From the NCBI GenBank assembly GCA_022575985.1, contig JAKSXM010000154.1, positions 24,619 through 88,618 of the forward strand: DNA of 64,000 nucleotides. Reading direction: 5' to 3'. Below the pieces are notes generated by a model. That model saw only the letters and a list, made by a program, of their open reading frames with translations, searched no databases and was not told the origin of the DNA. The translations under genes were made by a program, and so were the position numbers. The stretch comes from Anagrus nilaparvatae. Taxonomy: Eukaryota; Arthropoda; Insecta; Hymenoptera; Mymaridae. Positions 24,006-34,620 of this stretch are shown here, one piece after another. How positions within the stretch are numbered: the stretch's first letter is position 1; the number at the start of each line of letters is the position of its first letter.

Positions 24006-25361
24006 CTGTAATAAATAAATAATACTAAAATTTCTGCTCATTTTACACACTTTTCTGAAAAAATGTTTATTTATTTTTAAGTATAATACGTAATTCCATG
24101 TGAATTGTACATAAGCTCCCAGATCGGTTCTTTGAATCGTGCTCTAAGTTTGCACAATGGTTTCTACTTATGAAACAGAGAATGAAATATCCTCTCTCGT
24201 ACAATTTTAAGTCTTTTAAAATGCTTTCTGATCGTCGCTGCAAATTTTTATAATTTTGGTCATTTTTGGTTCTTAAAATTTTATTCATAAAATCGATATA
24301 AAAGCGTATAAAAAAAAATTTGGTCGATGGGAAATTTCCCTGTCAATATTGCTCTAAATAGTTTTTCTAAATTTTTACGTTAAAAGCCGGAGTAGCGGAA
24401 AATTTAACCGTGACTCCGACCATATTAGAGCTCCGGCAGTTCTACTCCAAATGATTGCAAATTTGGCATGAAGTTAGCTCTTGCATATACTTTTTTCTGG
24501 CCCTATTATCAATTTGGTTATTTTCGCATAGTAAGAAGTTGTATGGACAATCCTTAAAATTTTCACAATTTTAGGTGCAAAAACGCCATTCTTGCGGGTG
24601 AATAATAAGTTAAATCTATAACTCTTTCCTATCGATCATGTCCTTTGGATTTTTTTTAACGCTTTTGTATCGCTTTTATGAATAAAACGAAAATTGGTCA
24701 TTTTAGGATCTAAAAATGGCCAAAATATTAAAAATTCACTACGATGGCAAGAAAGCATATTGAGACCTGAGCTAGTAGTTGAGAGGATATTTGATAAGTA
24801 TTAACCATTGTGCAAACACAGAGCGCAATTCGAAGATCCAATCTGGGAGCTGCAAAATGTTATGCGAGGTCTCAAAAATAAGAAAAAGAATTTTTTTTGC
24901 TGAATAAAAAAACTTAATCCTTACTTAAAACTTAAAACTTAAAACTTAAAACTTAAAACTTAAGCCTAAAATCCTTTTAAGAACAAATAAAACCGTGCAG
25001 ATGGAAGAATGAAAATTTTTTAATGTGACATTTGTGCTACGCATCCATGGAATTATTTATAATTTAATAGTAATTACAATCTATGACCAGATAAAAAAAG
25101 AATTGCCGAAAACACTAATACGATCTCAGATATTCTTTTTTTTTTAGATCCTAAGCTGGTATTCTATTTTTCTTTATCAGTGGTCAGAAAACACATCTTT
25201 TCTAAAGACTTGATAGCTGCTACACACATGTTTTCTGGCATCTATTTTTAATTTTTTATAGAATTATGTAAAATATAAAAAAGTAAAAACTTACAAAAAA
25301 AAATGGCTTGTTTATGTAAGAAATTAAGATAAGAAAGAAAAAAAAAATTTATGTATGTAAA
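24006..25361. other. Non-coding; 24840-25361 duplicates 7100-7860
   Basis: 24006-24840 has no recognisable exon or gene; the minus-strand frame at 24067-24288 matches nothing known to me. 24840-25361 is the paralogue of 7100-7860 and ends at the BEL/Pao insertion site. Confidence 0.55.
24923..24964. repeat. 7-bp microsatellite (CTTAAAA)n
   Basis: About five and a half tandem units of ACTTAAA occur here. The paralogous block near 7200 lacks the array, so it expanded or was inserted after that duplication. Confidence 0.85.
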
Positions 25362-25366
25362 GTAGA
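25362..25366. repeat. Target-site duplication GTAGA (5' copy)
   Basis: GTAGA immediately precedes the 5' LTR and is repeated at 28692-28696 immediately after the 3' LTR. A 5-bp duplication is usual for BEL/Pao insertions. The unfilled paralogous site (about 7862-7866) has a single GTAGA. Confidence 0.9.
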
Positions 25367-25829
25367 TGTTGCGGCCAATAGCTATAAAATCATATTTTTA
25401 TTTATATTTTTCAAATATTCGCGCATTTACTCTAACTTCTTTGATATCGTAATTATTTGATTTATCGGCCCCCCGTTTTAGGGCCCCTTCTCTCACGTTA
25501 AACTTTCACCAGTTCTATAAAACCGATTCATGCGCATCAATCGCTCTCATTCTGTGGTCGGCGGTCGCGCTCGTAAGTCAATTCGAATCATACACCGCCC
25601 AGCGTGTTAAACTTAGTGAAATTAAAATCAAATCAACTAGATTCTTAAATGACAGTTTTTTAGTAACCTTAATTTATACAGTCCGCTAACTATTTATTTA
25701 TTATTGTAAAATTTATTGAAGTGATTTAAAATAATTAACATTATTTAATTTAAACGAGTGAATTCATTTATTTTACCTCAAAACCAATTTTCCTACAATT
25801 TCCCCAAATATTTCCTTCAAAATATTACA
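25367..25829 (+). repeat. 5' LTR of BEL/Pao element
   Basis: It runs from TG to CA, 463 bp. It contains GGCCCCCCGTTTTAGGGCCCC (a GC inverted pair) and TATAAAA at 25516-25522. It is near-identical to the LTR at 28229-28691 and related to the solo LTR at 54464-54920. Confidence 0.93.
25516..25522 (+). promoter_or_regulatory. TATA box in 5' LTR
   Basis: TATAAAA lies about 150 bp into the LTR and is conserved in the 3' LTR and in the solo LTR. That position fits an LTR core promoter, with transcription starting a short way downstream. Confidence 0.55.
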
Positions 25830-25847
25830 TGGTCAGTGTCTCGCCGG
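25830..25847 (+). promoter_or_regulatory. Primer-binding site candidate
   Basis: TGGTCAGTGTCTCGCCGG starts directly after the CA end of the 5' LTR. Its initial TGG can pair with the CCA end of a tRNA. I could not identify which tRNA. Confidence 0.6.
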
Positions 25848-26438
25848 ATAAAAAGAACAATAATCGCGAAAAAACGTGCGAATTCGAGTAAGGATTGTGC
25901 GTAAAAAAACGGATACAAAGAAGTGCTCAACACGTGATAATCATTAACATAATCAAGTGCCATATATATAAAAAAAAAAAAAAATCAAAGTGAAAAAGTT
26001 TTCATAATTCAGTGTTGTGCAAAAAATACAATATCAAATTTACTAAGTGCCAAAAAAAAGGGTTAAGTGCACTACAGGACCTAGTGCACCGCATCTTTTA
26101 TCAAGAAACAACCACGTGGGCAAGCCCTGTGTATCAGGAGCTCATAAATCGGCAGAAGCCGCCATCATCATTTTCAAGAAGAGAGAAGGGCGAGTAACGA
26201 GGCTCCCCTCTCAATACAAAAATCAGCGCACGCTACCACAGACGACGTCATCATCTCTCCTACCACAGACAGCAATTTCTCTCCCCACCAAGTCAACTAC
26301 AAGCAAGTCAACTTCACTTTCACTGCCAGCCACAGACGCATGTACGGTTGCTGCTTTTCAGGCACCTCAAATTTTTAACATTGGGTAAAGTTAAACCCAC
26401 TTTCAAGGTAAAATCTTTTTTCTTAATTTACAACTAAG
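25848..26438 (+). other. 5' leader of BEL/Pao element
   Basis: This untranslated leader lies between the primer site and the gag start. Short frames here (from 26012 and 26047) overlap one another, lack family features and are not accepted as genes. Confidence 0.5.
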
Positions 26439-27626
26439 ATGGAAGATGCCGAATCTCTTTTAATAGATCAAGTTACTGACGGGAACTTGATCCTCGATTT
26501 TCTCGTTAATTCAGATCTAAAGGGGGGAGAGAAAAAACCACTAGCAGTTTTAATGTGTAGAAAAGAACTGCTAAAAGAATACTGGCAAAGTTTTCGTGAT
26601 CGGCATCGAAAACTACGACATTATAAGGAAGAACTAAAAGATAGATCGTATTTTAAAAAAAATCATTTTACAGATGTCGAAGAACGCTACGTCGAGGCTC
26701 TCAGTCAAATCAACGACGCTATCTCCAAGGAATCAACGCCAACAATAACACCACCGGCAGCGCACAGCATCGTTCATACATCGCTGCCTAAAATACCACT
26801 GCCAACCTTCGACGGGACTCAGCACAACTGGGACTCCTTCAAGGAAATCTTCAGAGCCAGGATAGTCGACGATGACAACCTCGCACCAGCTGTCAAACTT
26901 CAACATCTCTTGGCCTCTCTTCAGGGTGACGCTGCCAGGCGATACAGCAATCTTCAGCTCACCAGCGCCAACTTTCAAGTAGCATGGGATACACTCACAC
27001 GTCGATACGACAACAAACGTATCAGGCTCAGCACGCATCTGTCACGTTTGATTTCAGCTCCTGTCGTCAATGCCAAGGTCACCGGAGACATCACACGACT
27101 TCTAGACACCTTCGAGGAAAGCATCAGGGCTCTTCGTGGTCTGGACCAGCTAGTCGATCAATGGGATGCCTGGTTCGTGCAGCTGACGGTCTCCAAGCTC
27201 GACTACAGTACACGCAGCGACTGGGAGAAATTCAGGGAAGCAGACGACATCTTCTCCACGCACAAACTGCTGATTGACTTCCTGGAGAACCGTGCCAGAA
27301 CGCATGATGCTGCCCAAGCCTCCAGCGGTTCAACCAGCCACACTCAGGGCTCTTCAAATTCCAACAACAGGTCGAACGCCTTAGCCCACACCACGAGTCA
27401 CCAGCGATCTACACCAAGTTGTCCAATCTGCAGCGGGGAATCCCACTACTTATCCAAGTGCTCCAAATTCCTGCAAATGGATGTACAACAACGACGTAAG
27501 CTGATGACATCTTATCCAGGTACCTGTTACAACTGCTTGGGGCCTGGACACCAGCCAAACAAATGCCCCTCCAAGCGAACCTGTTCCTCATGCGGTGAGC
27601 AACATCATAGTCTGCTCCACCAGTGA
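26439..27626 (+). CDS. gag: Gag-like polyprotein of BEL/Pao element (395 aa)
   Basis: This is a nucleocapsid/capsid protein that would package element RNA. Residues about 115-265 resemble the DUF1759 BEL/Pao capsid region (LPKIPLPTFDGTQHNWDSFK, then LQHLLASLQGDAARRY). A Ser/Asn-rich linker follows at about 290-325. Two Cys/His zinc-knuckle groups lie at about 330-390: CPICSGESHYLSKC (C-x2-C-x4-H-x4-C) and CYNCLGPGHQPNKC, followed by CSSCGEQHH. The N-terminal about 100 residues are charged and helix-like. The start ATG is the first in frame, with MEDAESLL upstream of the conserved region. The frame ends at TGA soon after the last knuckle, where BEL/Pao elements normally continue into protease and RT. 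G+C is visibly higher than in surrounding DNA. Confidence 0.88.
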   Translation: MEDAESLLIDQVTDGNLILDFLVNSDLKGGEKKPLAVLMCRKELLKEYWQSFRDRHRKLRHYKEELKDRSYFKKNHFTDVEERYVEALSQINDAISKESTPTITPPAAHSIVHTSLPKIPLPTFDGTQHNWDSFKEIFRARIVDDDNLAPAVKLQHLLASLQGDAARRYSNLQLTSANFQVAWDTLTRRYDNKRIRLSTHLSRLISAPVVNAKVTGDITRLLDTFEESIRALRGLDQLVDQWDAWFVQLTVSKLDYSTRSDWEKFREADDIFSTHKLLIDFLENRARTHDAAQASSGSTSHTQGSSNSNNRSNALAHTTSHQRSTPSCPICSGESHYLSKCSKFLQMDVQQRRKLMTSYPGTCYNCLGPGHQPNKCPSKRTCSSCGEQHHSLLHQ

Positions 27627-28017
27627 CAACTCAGCAGCTCCAACAGCAGCAAACTCAGCGGCTCCAATAGCGGCATTTTCAGCGGCTCCAATAGCGGCAA
27701 CCTTAGCAGCTCCAATAGCAACATCTTCAGCGGCTCCAATAGCGGCAACTTCAGCAGCTCCAATAGCGGCAACCTCAGCAGCTCCAATAGCAGCAACTTC
27801 AGCGGCTCCAATAGCGGCAACTTCAGCAGCTTCAATAGCAGCAAACTCAGCAGCTCCAATAGCGGCAACTTCAGCAGCTCCAATAGCGGCAACCTCATCA
27901 GCTCCAACAGCAACCAACTCAGAAACCTGTCCATCCAACGTGGCGTTCCAGACGTGGGTCAGTTCACGGCGGGCGGTCCAGTTTCAACAGCATGAAGAAT
28001 TTAAATTAATCTTGTAA
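27595..28017 (+). CDS. Hypothetical repeat protein frame overlapping gag end
   Basis: In the frame one base off gag, an open frame overlaps the last about 30 bases of gag. It runs through twelve eight-residue repeats of type SAAPIAAT to a stop at 28015-28017. The repeat is open in more than one frame on both strands, so openness alone is weak evidence. If ribosomes shifted at the gag end, Gag would gain an Ala/Ser/Pro-rich tail. Equally, it may be a minisatellite with no coding role. I do not recognise the protein. Confidence 0.3.
   Translation: MSNIIVCSTSDNSAAPTAANSAAPIAAFSAAPIAATLAAPIATSSAAPIAATSAAPIAATSAAPIAATSAAPIAATSAASIAANSAAPIAATSAAPIAATSSAPTATNSETCPSNVAFQTWVSSRRAVQFQQHEEFKLIL
27631..27918 (+). 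repeat. 24-bp minisatellite, 12 units, inside BEL/Pao element
   Basis: Units follow the consensus TCAGC(A/G)GCTCCAATAGC followed by (G/A)GCAAC(T/C), each 24 bp. There are twelve in a row with a few substitutions and no length change. It sits where pol would begin. Confidence 0.9.
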
Positions 28018-28214
28018 AAAATTAATTAAGTTTTTTCTTTTTCTTTTTCAACTTTTAATTAAATTTACAACTTAATTAATTTTGAATAAGTAATGTAAAA
28101 CCAAATCCAAATTTGCATTGTATAGAATCACGCGTTAAATTCAGTTCAAATTTCAATTAATGTATCGAGTCATTTTTCATTTTCCACAAACTTATTTTGT
28201 TAAATAAGATTTAA

Positions 28215-28228
28215 CAAGGCGGGCGGTA
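28215..28228 (+). promoter_or_regulatory. Polypurine-like tract before 3' LTR
   Basis: AAGGCGGGCGG lies directly before the 3' LTR, in the expected position of a plus-strand primer. Two cytosines interrupt it. Confidence 0.45.
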
Positions 28229-28691
28229 TGTTGCGGCCAATAGCTATAAAATCATATTTTTATTTATATTTTTCAAATATTCGCGCATTTACTCTAACTT
28301 CTTTGATATCGTAATTATTTGATTTATCGGCCCCCCGTTTTAGGGCCCCTTCTCTCACGTTAAACTTTCACCAGTTCTATAAAACCGATTCATGCGCATC
28401 AATCGCTCTCATTCTGTGGTCGGCGGTCGCGCTCGTAAGTCAATTCGAATCATACACCGCCCAGCGTGTTAAACTTAGTGAAATTAAAATCAAATCAACT
28501 AGATTCTTAAATGCCAGTTTTTTAGTAACCTTAATTTATACAGTCCGCTAACTATTTATTTATTATTGTAAAATTTATTGAAGTGATTTAAAATAATTAA
28601 CATTATTTAATTTAAACGAGTGAATTCATTTATTTTACCTCAAAACCAATTTTCCTACAATTTCCCCAAATATTTCCTTCAAAATATTACA
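28229..28691 (+). repeat. 3' LTR of BEL/Pao element
   Basis: 463 bp, matching the 5' LTR with one noticed substitution (C at 28514). GTAGA follows at 28692-28696. Confidence 0.93.
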
Positions 28692-28869
28692 GTAGATGAA
28701 TGTTACGGGAACATAATAGTGTTTTAGCCGTAGGGTAAATTTATAAAAACCTTATGCTTTTGTATATATCGTAAAAATTATGATAATAGGTAAAAATAAC
28801 AAAAGTTAGAACTGAAGATTTATAAAAAGAAAAAAATGTGAAAATGCATGTGAAGGACTATGGTTAATA

Positions 28870-29589
28870 AAAAAATAATGGAAGATATGACTTACGCCAC
28901 CGAAAAACTACGTCACCGGAGATTTTGCCATAGAGTGTTCGCCACTAAAGTATGACCACCAAAAAATGTTGACACATAAAAATTGCATACAGAGTATAAT
29001 ATAAAAACATTTTTTGGATACGATTTTAATTGACCAATAGTCATTTTTACACGGATATTTTTAATGTCGATTTTTGATATGAAAAATTTAATCATCTATA
29101 AAGTTTTTTGCAAAAAAGTTGACCACAAGAATATTTTTTTAACATTTTAATCTTTGATGTAAAATTATTTGTAAAATTAATCTCTAAATATTAAAAAAGG
29201 GAAAAAAAGTACCACATATAGTATGAAATGCGAATGTTTTTATTTATTTTTTTAATATGCTCGTGGTCAATTTTTTCGTGTCAAACTTTATGGTGGTTAA
29301 ATTTTTCGTGTCAAAAATTGACATTAAAAATATACGTTTGAAAATCACTGACAAGTAACACTACCCAGTTGTGACTCGCCGATTTCTTTGAAACTTCGTG
29401 TACAAGTAGAATATCGTAAAATATTCGACACGTATTTTTTTATTTCTGCCACCGCTTAGTTTTAAGGGGTGAAAATTACCCTTGAAATTTACCCTCAAAA
29501 TTCAATTTTTTTTATATTTTGAAAAGTATTCATGATTTTAGCATAAAACCAACGCGGTTTTATTTTTTATTAGAAAAACGTTATTTCAG
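28870..29589. other. Non-coding repeat-like stretch
   Basis: Phrases such as GTGGTCAATTTTTTCGTGTC and GGTTAAATTTTTCGTGTC recur close together near 29270-29320, and related GACCACCAAAAAATGTTGAC lies inverted near 28955. It is probably a degraded inverted-repeat element with unclear boundaries. No gene is visible. Confidence 0.4.
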
Positions 29590-30015
29590 GAATATTTTGG
29601 TCCCCAAGGGTTGCAACCCCTAACTATTTTTTTGGCGATATGCAAATTTTTGGGATTATTTTTATTGCCAAGAATTCCATATTAACAGTAGAATTACCAA
29701 ACCGGTCGAATTCATTAGAGAATTATGGAATTTAGTTGGGGTGTTTCAGGATATTTAAAAATATTTTAAATATTGGGGTATATTTTGGGAGTTTCAACCC
29801 CTACTCAAATTTGGAGTATTTTTGCAATTTTTCAACTTTTTTTTTTTTTATTTTTCTTGCATTTAAACAACGAATGAATCAATATTGAGAAAAATATGTT
29901 TTTCGAGAAAAGGGGTTGAAAACAAGCCTTAAAAAATTAAAAATTAGAATCTTAAATTATCTCAAAATCGCAAATTTATGAATGGTAATGACGAAATCAA
30001 TCAATTTTTATACAA

Positions 30016-30466
30016 GTACATTTGAAGTTTATTTAAACTTAATACTAAAATCATTCTGAAAAGCCCTAAAAAGGGCATTTTTTGCCCTTTATGGGCAGAT
30101 GACACAATTCTAGGACTTGGGGACCCAAATTTTCATAATCAGCGACCCAGAAAACGTATTTAATGGTACTTTGAATGTTTATTTAAAGTTAATACTAAAA
30201 TCATTCTGAAAAGCTCTAAAAAGGGCATTTTTTGCCCTTTATGGGCAGATGACACAATTCTAGGACTTGGAAACCTAAATTTTCATAATCAGCGACCCCA
30301 AAAACATATGTAACGTTACTTTTAATGTTTACTTAAAGTTTATACGAAAATCGTCCTGAAAAAGTCCTAAAAAGGGCAGTTTTCTTCCCATTAAGGGAAG
30401 ACGCTTCAAATTTGGGGTTTTTTATGCCTGGATTCGGAATCATAGACCCAAAAAACGTAAGGATAA
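30016..30466. repeat. 150-bp satellite, three tandem units
   Basis: Units start at 30016, 30167 and 30317, so the period is 150-151 bp. Each contains AAAGGGCA...TTTGCCCTTTA-type hairpin sequence and ATAATCAGCGACCC (30135-30148 and 30285-30298). The third unit is more diverged. Confidence 0.85.
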
Positions 30467-33400
30467 AGTATTCTGTATTTATGACACTCAAATTCATATA
30501 TAACCCACTTCCTTGAATGGCCTAATACCTTTTTAAACAGCTATTATTTAAAATAAAAGAGTCGATAATAATATTTTTAAAATTTGGATCTATTAAAAAA
30601 TTAATATAAATTAATAATTCAATAAGTTTTTTTCATCAAAACTAATTATTCAGTTTGAATTCTTAATTCAAAGATTATTGTTTCTTATAAGGTAGGTCAT
30701 GCAAATACTTAACGAATAACGATTTATTTATTGGATTTTTTCTATAAAATAATCTTTAATTATTATAATAATTGAAACAAAATCGTATTTTGATTTTTAA
30801 AATTATTTCTTCACTAAAAAATCAAGGTGCGCCAGCGAAAATGCTGCGTCACAAATACCACACTTGCCCTACATATTTTTTTTTCAAATGTTTAAAATTT
30901 GCAAAAAAAAAATAAAAATTTTCTCATTTTCTGTATTTTTTAAGTGAAATTTGTGAAATAGCACTTTATTGAAGGACTTATGATTTGGAGTAAATTAAAA
31001 TCGAAAAGATTGATTTTTTAAAAAAACCGATGATTCATTGCTTGAATACTATAAAAATAAAAAATAAGTAGAAAAATGGCAAAAATACTCCCAAACTTCA
31101 GTAGGGGTTGAAATCCCCAAAATTTAAGGGTATTTTTCACCCCTTTTTTTAAAATAATACTTATATCCAAATGCTGTTGCACTTGTATAAAAATTGATTG
31201 ATTTTTTCATTACCATTCATAAATTTACGATTTTGAGATAATTTAAGATTCTAATTTTTAATTTTTTAAGGGTTGTTTTCAACCCCTTTTTTCGAAAAAC
31301 ATATTTTTCTCAATATTGATTCATTCGTTGTTTAAATGCAAGAAAAATAAAAAAAAAAAAGCAGACCCAGTTGGCACATAACTTTTTGCCGAATTCGTCA
31401 CGAATTCGAAAAACCGGAGTACTTTCGAATTCGCATCGAATTCGCATCGAATGCACATTGAATTCGCTACGAATTCGATTAAAATTCAAATAATTTTGTG
31501 AAATAAAAAATAATAATCAGTTATTTTATAATATGCATAACCAGTAATTAAATATTAATAAAATAGAAATGAAAATCTTATTTTCTGTTGAATATGAAAT
31601 TATTTACTGTTTTCTACGTAGTTTTGTACCAAATTTTGTACATAGTTTTCTACGCAGTTTTCTACATATGCGATTCATTTTAGGGCTATTTTTTAAAAAT
31701 CAAATTACTGTTGATAAAAAATATAATTGAGCAAGAAATTGAGTAATTATCGCATAAACTTTACTATAAATATAAAAAATTGCCTTTTTCAAAGGACTTT
31801 TAATATTTTAGGACTTGTAATTTTTTTTATTAAACTTTTTTTTTCACCTACTTTAATTCTCTTTTTTTTCAGATTTTATAACTTTTTATTTTATAGCAAA
31901 TAATTATTTTAAAGGATAAATATTAGGATAAAAATTAGGACTTCGGTAAAATAAAATGCATAACACCAATATTTGGAAAAGTAAAACATTTTATTATTAA
32001 AATAAAAAAACATTCGAATAAAGATTTCTTTTGTGATCAATTCCAATTTTGTCAAAACAACCACACAAGACTTGAAGACATGCTGGGCTGAGCCAAGGTT
32101 GAGCACGTTTGTAGACAGCGTTTCTGCAATATAGGAAAGAAATTTTTTACTTATATGATAAGTAATGTAAAATTAATGTATTGTTAGTAATAGTAATATT
32201 TTTTAATTTGATCATGCAATATTTTTATGTAGAAACTGAAAATAATTTTGAATTCAGGACTGGATTTTTAACATGAGTCATGATTATAGGGTGACTAGAC
32301 AAAGACCCATAATTCATAAATTTTTAGGCTAAGGGGGTTAAATGCATCTCAATTTTGTTTTTATTGAGCCAGAAAACCTAATAAATGAGCAGAAAATAAA
32401 CTTCCGGGTGTTTTCAGAGTTTTCGGGTCCGCCATATTGAGAAACCGAAATATAGGGTAAGGTCTATATATGAAAATTTGCATCTGAAATTCTCTTTTTT
32501 AAATTTATTTTCGGGTGTTTTTATGGTTTTTGGTACCGACAAAATAGAAAAATAAATACCCTTTTTTCGGTAAATCATATTTTTACCTGCACCCCTTGTA
32601 AACTTTATTTGGGTTTGCCGCCCATATTTATTAAAATTCAGATTTTTTTATTTTGTGCACATAATTTCGCTATTTCCGATTTAAACATTTTTTCAACCTA
32701 GAAAACCCCCCAGAAATGTACAAAGCTTATTCTGACATGTTTTTTTGGTTCAACATATTGGAAAATCGGAAGATTGTTTTAGATGAAAAATTATGCCTCG
32801 ATCGGAACTTCGATCAAAATTTTTTTATCTAAAACTCGATCGAAATTCTGATTTTTGCCTAAAGATAAAAACGTCTTTTTTCACATCCTACAAGACGCAC
32901 AATGATCTAGAAAAAAAAGCGGAAATAAGTTTGCTTTGATCGAGTTTCCATACATTTTTAAGTATTAAGCCGTCCTAAAAACGAAATACTAAAAAAAAAA
33001 TGTTATGGACCTATCATCAAAAAAATACGAATATACGAAAAATTCAGTCCAACACTACATTTTTAACCGAGGGCGTAAAAATAAAAAATTTCCCAGGCTC
33101 CACATTAACTATTATCTGGGGATTCCTTTTTTTCCACCCGTGGATATATCATTTTCTTCCAATAGCGGGTCGAAAACGCATTTATTATACCGAAGCGCGA
33201 TAAAAAAAAACGCATTTTCTCCCCGCTGACAAAGATATTGTACATTTTTAACCAAGGAAGCAAAAAAAAAAAAAAAAAGAATGGTAATTACCATAAACTG
33301 CGATTTAGGCAGTTGGAAATTAAATAATTTTCTCAAACTACATATCTTTATGCGCATTGTAATTTATTTTCATTATAAAAAAATCTGGTATTATATCTCT

Positions 33401-33649
33401 TTGATAAACAAACTTTACAAGAGCATTTTCAAACACTATTTTTTCTTAAATAATGTCACCTAAAATTAATAAAGCAGCTTGTACTTATTAACATCATTTA
33501 AATTTTTTGTATATTAACAAGTGGATTTGAATTGTTGATAAAAGATTGTTTTAGAGTAAATAGCTAAGTGACAAACACTAAATCTAAATAATTGAAATCT
33601 ATTAAAAACTGTATAATATATATTGGCCCAACATAACAAAATCAACGTC

Positions 33650-34620
33650 GTTGACTTTCAACTGCCCTCCCAGGGTAAATAGGACCCCATGAAGCTAAAA
33701 CAAATTTTTCATGGTAAAATTTATTCCTGATGTTGATAATGGCTTTGGAATTCAAAAATAGATTTGCATGATAAATGGCCCTCAGGGTGACAAATGCCTC
33801 TCATAGGCAAATCTGCCTGATCTTAAAAAAATTTTTTATTGGATTTTTTATATGATTAGGGGTTCAGTGGGCAATTTTGGCAATTTCGGCAAATTATGGC
33901 AATTTTGCGGTCAAGAGTCAGACTCCAGGACGAAACTTGACCCCAGTTGGACAAAAATCTGCCCGCTCTTTAAAAAATGATTTTTGAGCCTTGTACTGAA
34001 TTTTTTATATGATAATGGGTTCAGGGGGGTCAAAGGCAGCTCCATGGGTAAGAATCTGCCCTTACGGCAAAAATTTACGCCTTAGGACCCAATCTGCTCG
34101 ATCTTTAAAAAAATGATTTTTTAAGTTTTTGCTAAACTTTGTATATGATAAAGTGGGGTCAATGGAAATTCCGCGGAAAAGAATCAGGTTCCAGGGCGAA
34201 AATTGACCCCCGTTAGGCAAATCTTCCCGTTCTTTTTAAAAATGATTTTTTACCCTTATGCTGGATTTTTTATATAATGGGTTCAGAGGGGTCAATGGCA
34301 GCTTCACGGGTAAGAATCTACCCTTAGGGCAAAAATTGGGCCAATCTGCCCGATATTTAAAAAAATGAGATTTGAGTCTTTTGCAAAATTTTTTATTTGA
34401 TAATGGGTTCAGGGGGGCCCGTGGCAACTACATGGATAAGAATCAGCCGTCAGGGCTAAAACTGTCTTCATATGATCAAATATGCCTCATCTTTAAAAAA
34501 ATCATTGAGCACATGCCACAAAAATATTTTTTTTGAAGATCGAACAGATTTGTCCATGGGGGTCAATTTTCGCCGTGGAATTGGCCTTAGTCTCCCTGGA
34601 CCCATTATCATCAAAAAATT
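33650..34620. repeat. Tandem array in foldback core
   Basis: At least five units carry versions of TTTTTTATATGATAATGGGT followed by TCAGGGGGGTCAA. They lie near 33846, 34003, 34137, 34262 and 34387, so spacing is about 125-157 bp. Each also has a CTGCCCG...CTTTAAAAAAATGATTTTT phrase. A related inverted copy lies at about 34860-34990. Confidence 0.75.

Larger units (their letters stand above)
25367..28691 (+). mobile_element. BEL/Pao-type LTR retrotransposon, short and pol-less
   Basis: The element is 3325 bp. It has two 463-bp LTRs (25367-25829 and 28229-28691), each starting TGTTGCGGCCAATAGC and ending AAAATATTACA, and 5-bp GTAGA target duplications. The only LTR difference I noticed is A/C at 25652/28514, so insertion is recent. 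Inside are a primer-binding site, one gag-like gene and a 24-bp coding-type minisatellite. Protease, reverse transcriptase, RNase H and integrase are absent, so it cannot mobilise itself and would depend on a related full-length element. Placement in BEL/Pao rests on the DUF1759-like Gag and the 5-bp duplication. Confidence 0.9.

Noticed and set aside
24067..24288. Missing upstream exon of receptor C
   Set aside because: The 73-codon frame lacks the receptor motifs of exon 4 in A and B and has no proper splice boundaries.
24923..24964. Telomere-like short repeat
   Set aside because: CTTAAAA is not TTAGG (the usual insect telomere unit) and occurs once as a short microsatellite.
26012..26388. 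Two short plus-strand frames between the LTR and gag
   Set aside because: Overlapping frames in the leader with no domain and no conserved counterpart; treated as untranslated leader.
26733..27038. Minus-strand and second-frame plus-strand frames inside gag (also 26984-27277 and 27409-27591)
   Set aside because: Shadows of the gag coding sequence, which has clear zinc knuckles in its own frame.
27588..27938. Minus-strand Ala- or Leu-rich frames over the minisatellite
   Set aside because: They arise because the 24-bp unit lacks stops in several frames; nothing supports translation.
33000..33463. Several short frames in the foldback arms (also 35188-35418)
   Set aside because: The same sequence appears inverted in the other arm and translates equally loosely; no transposase motif.
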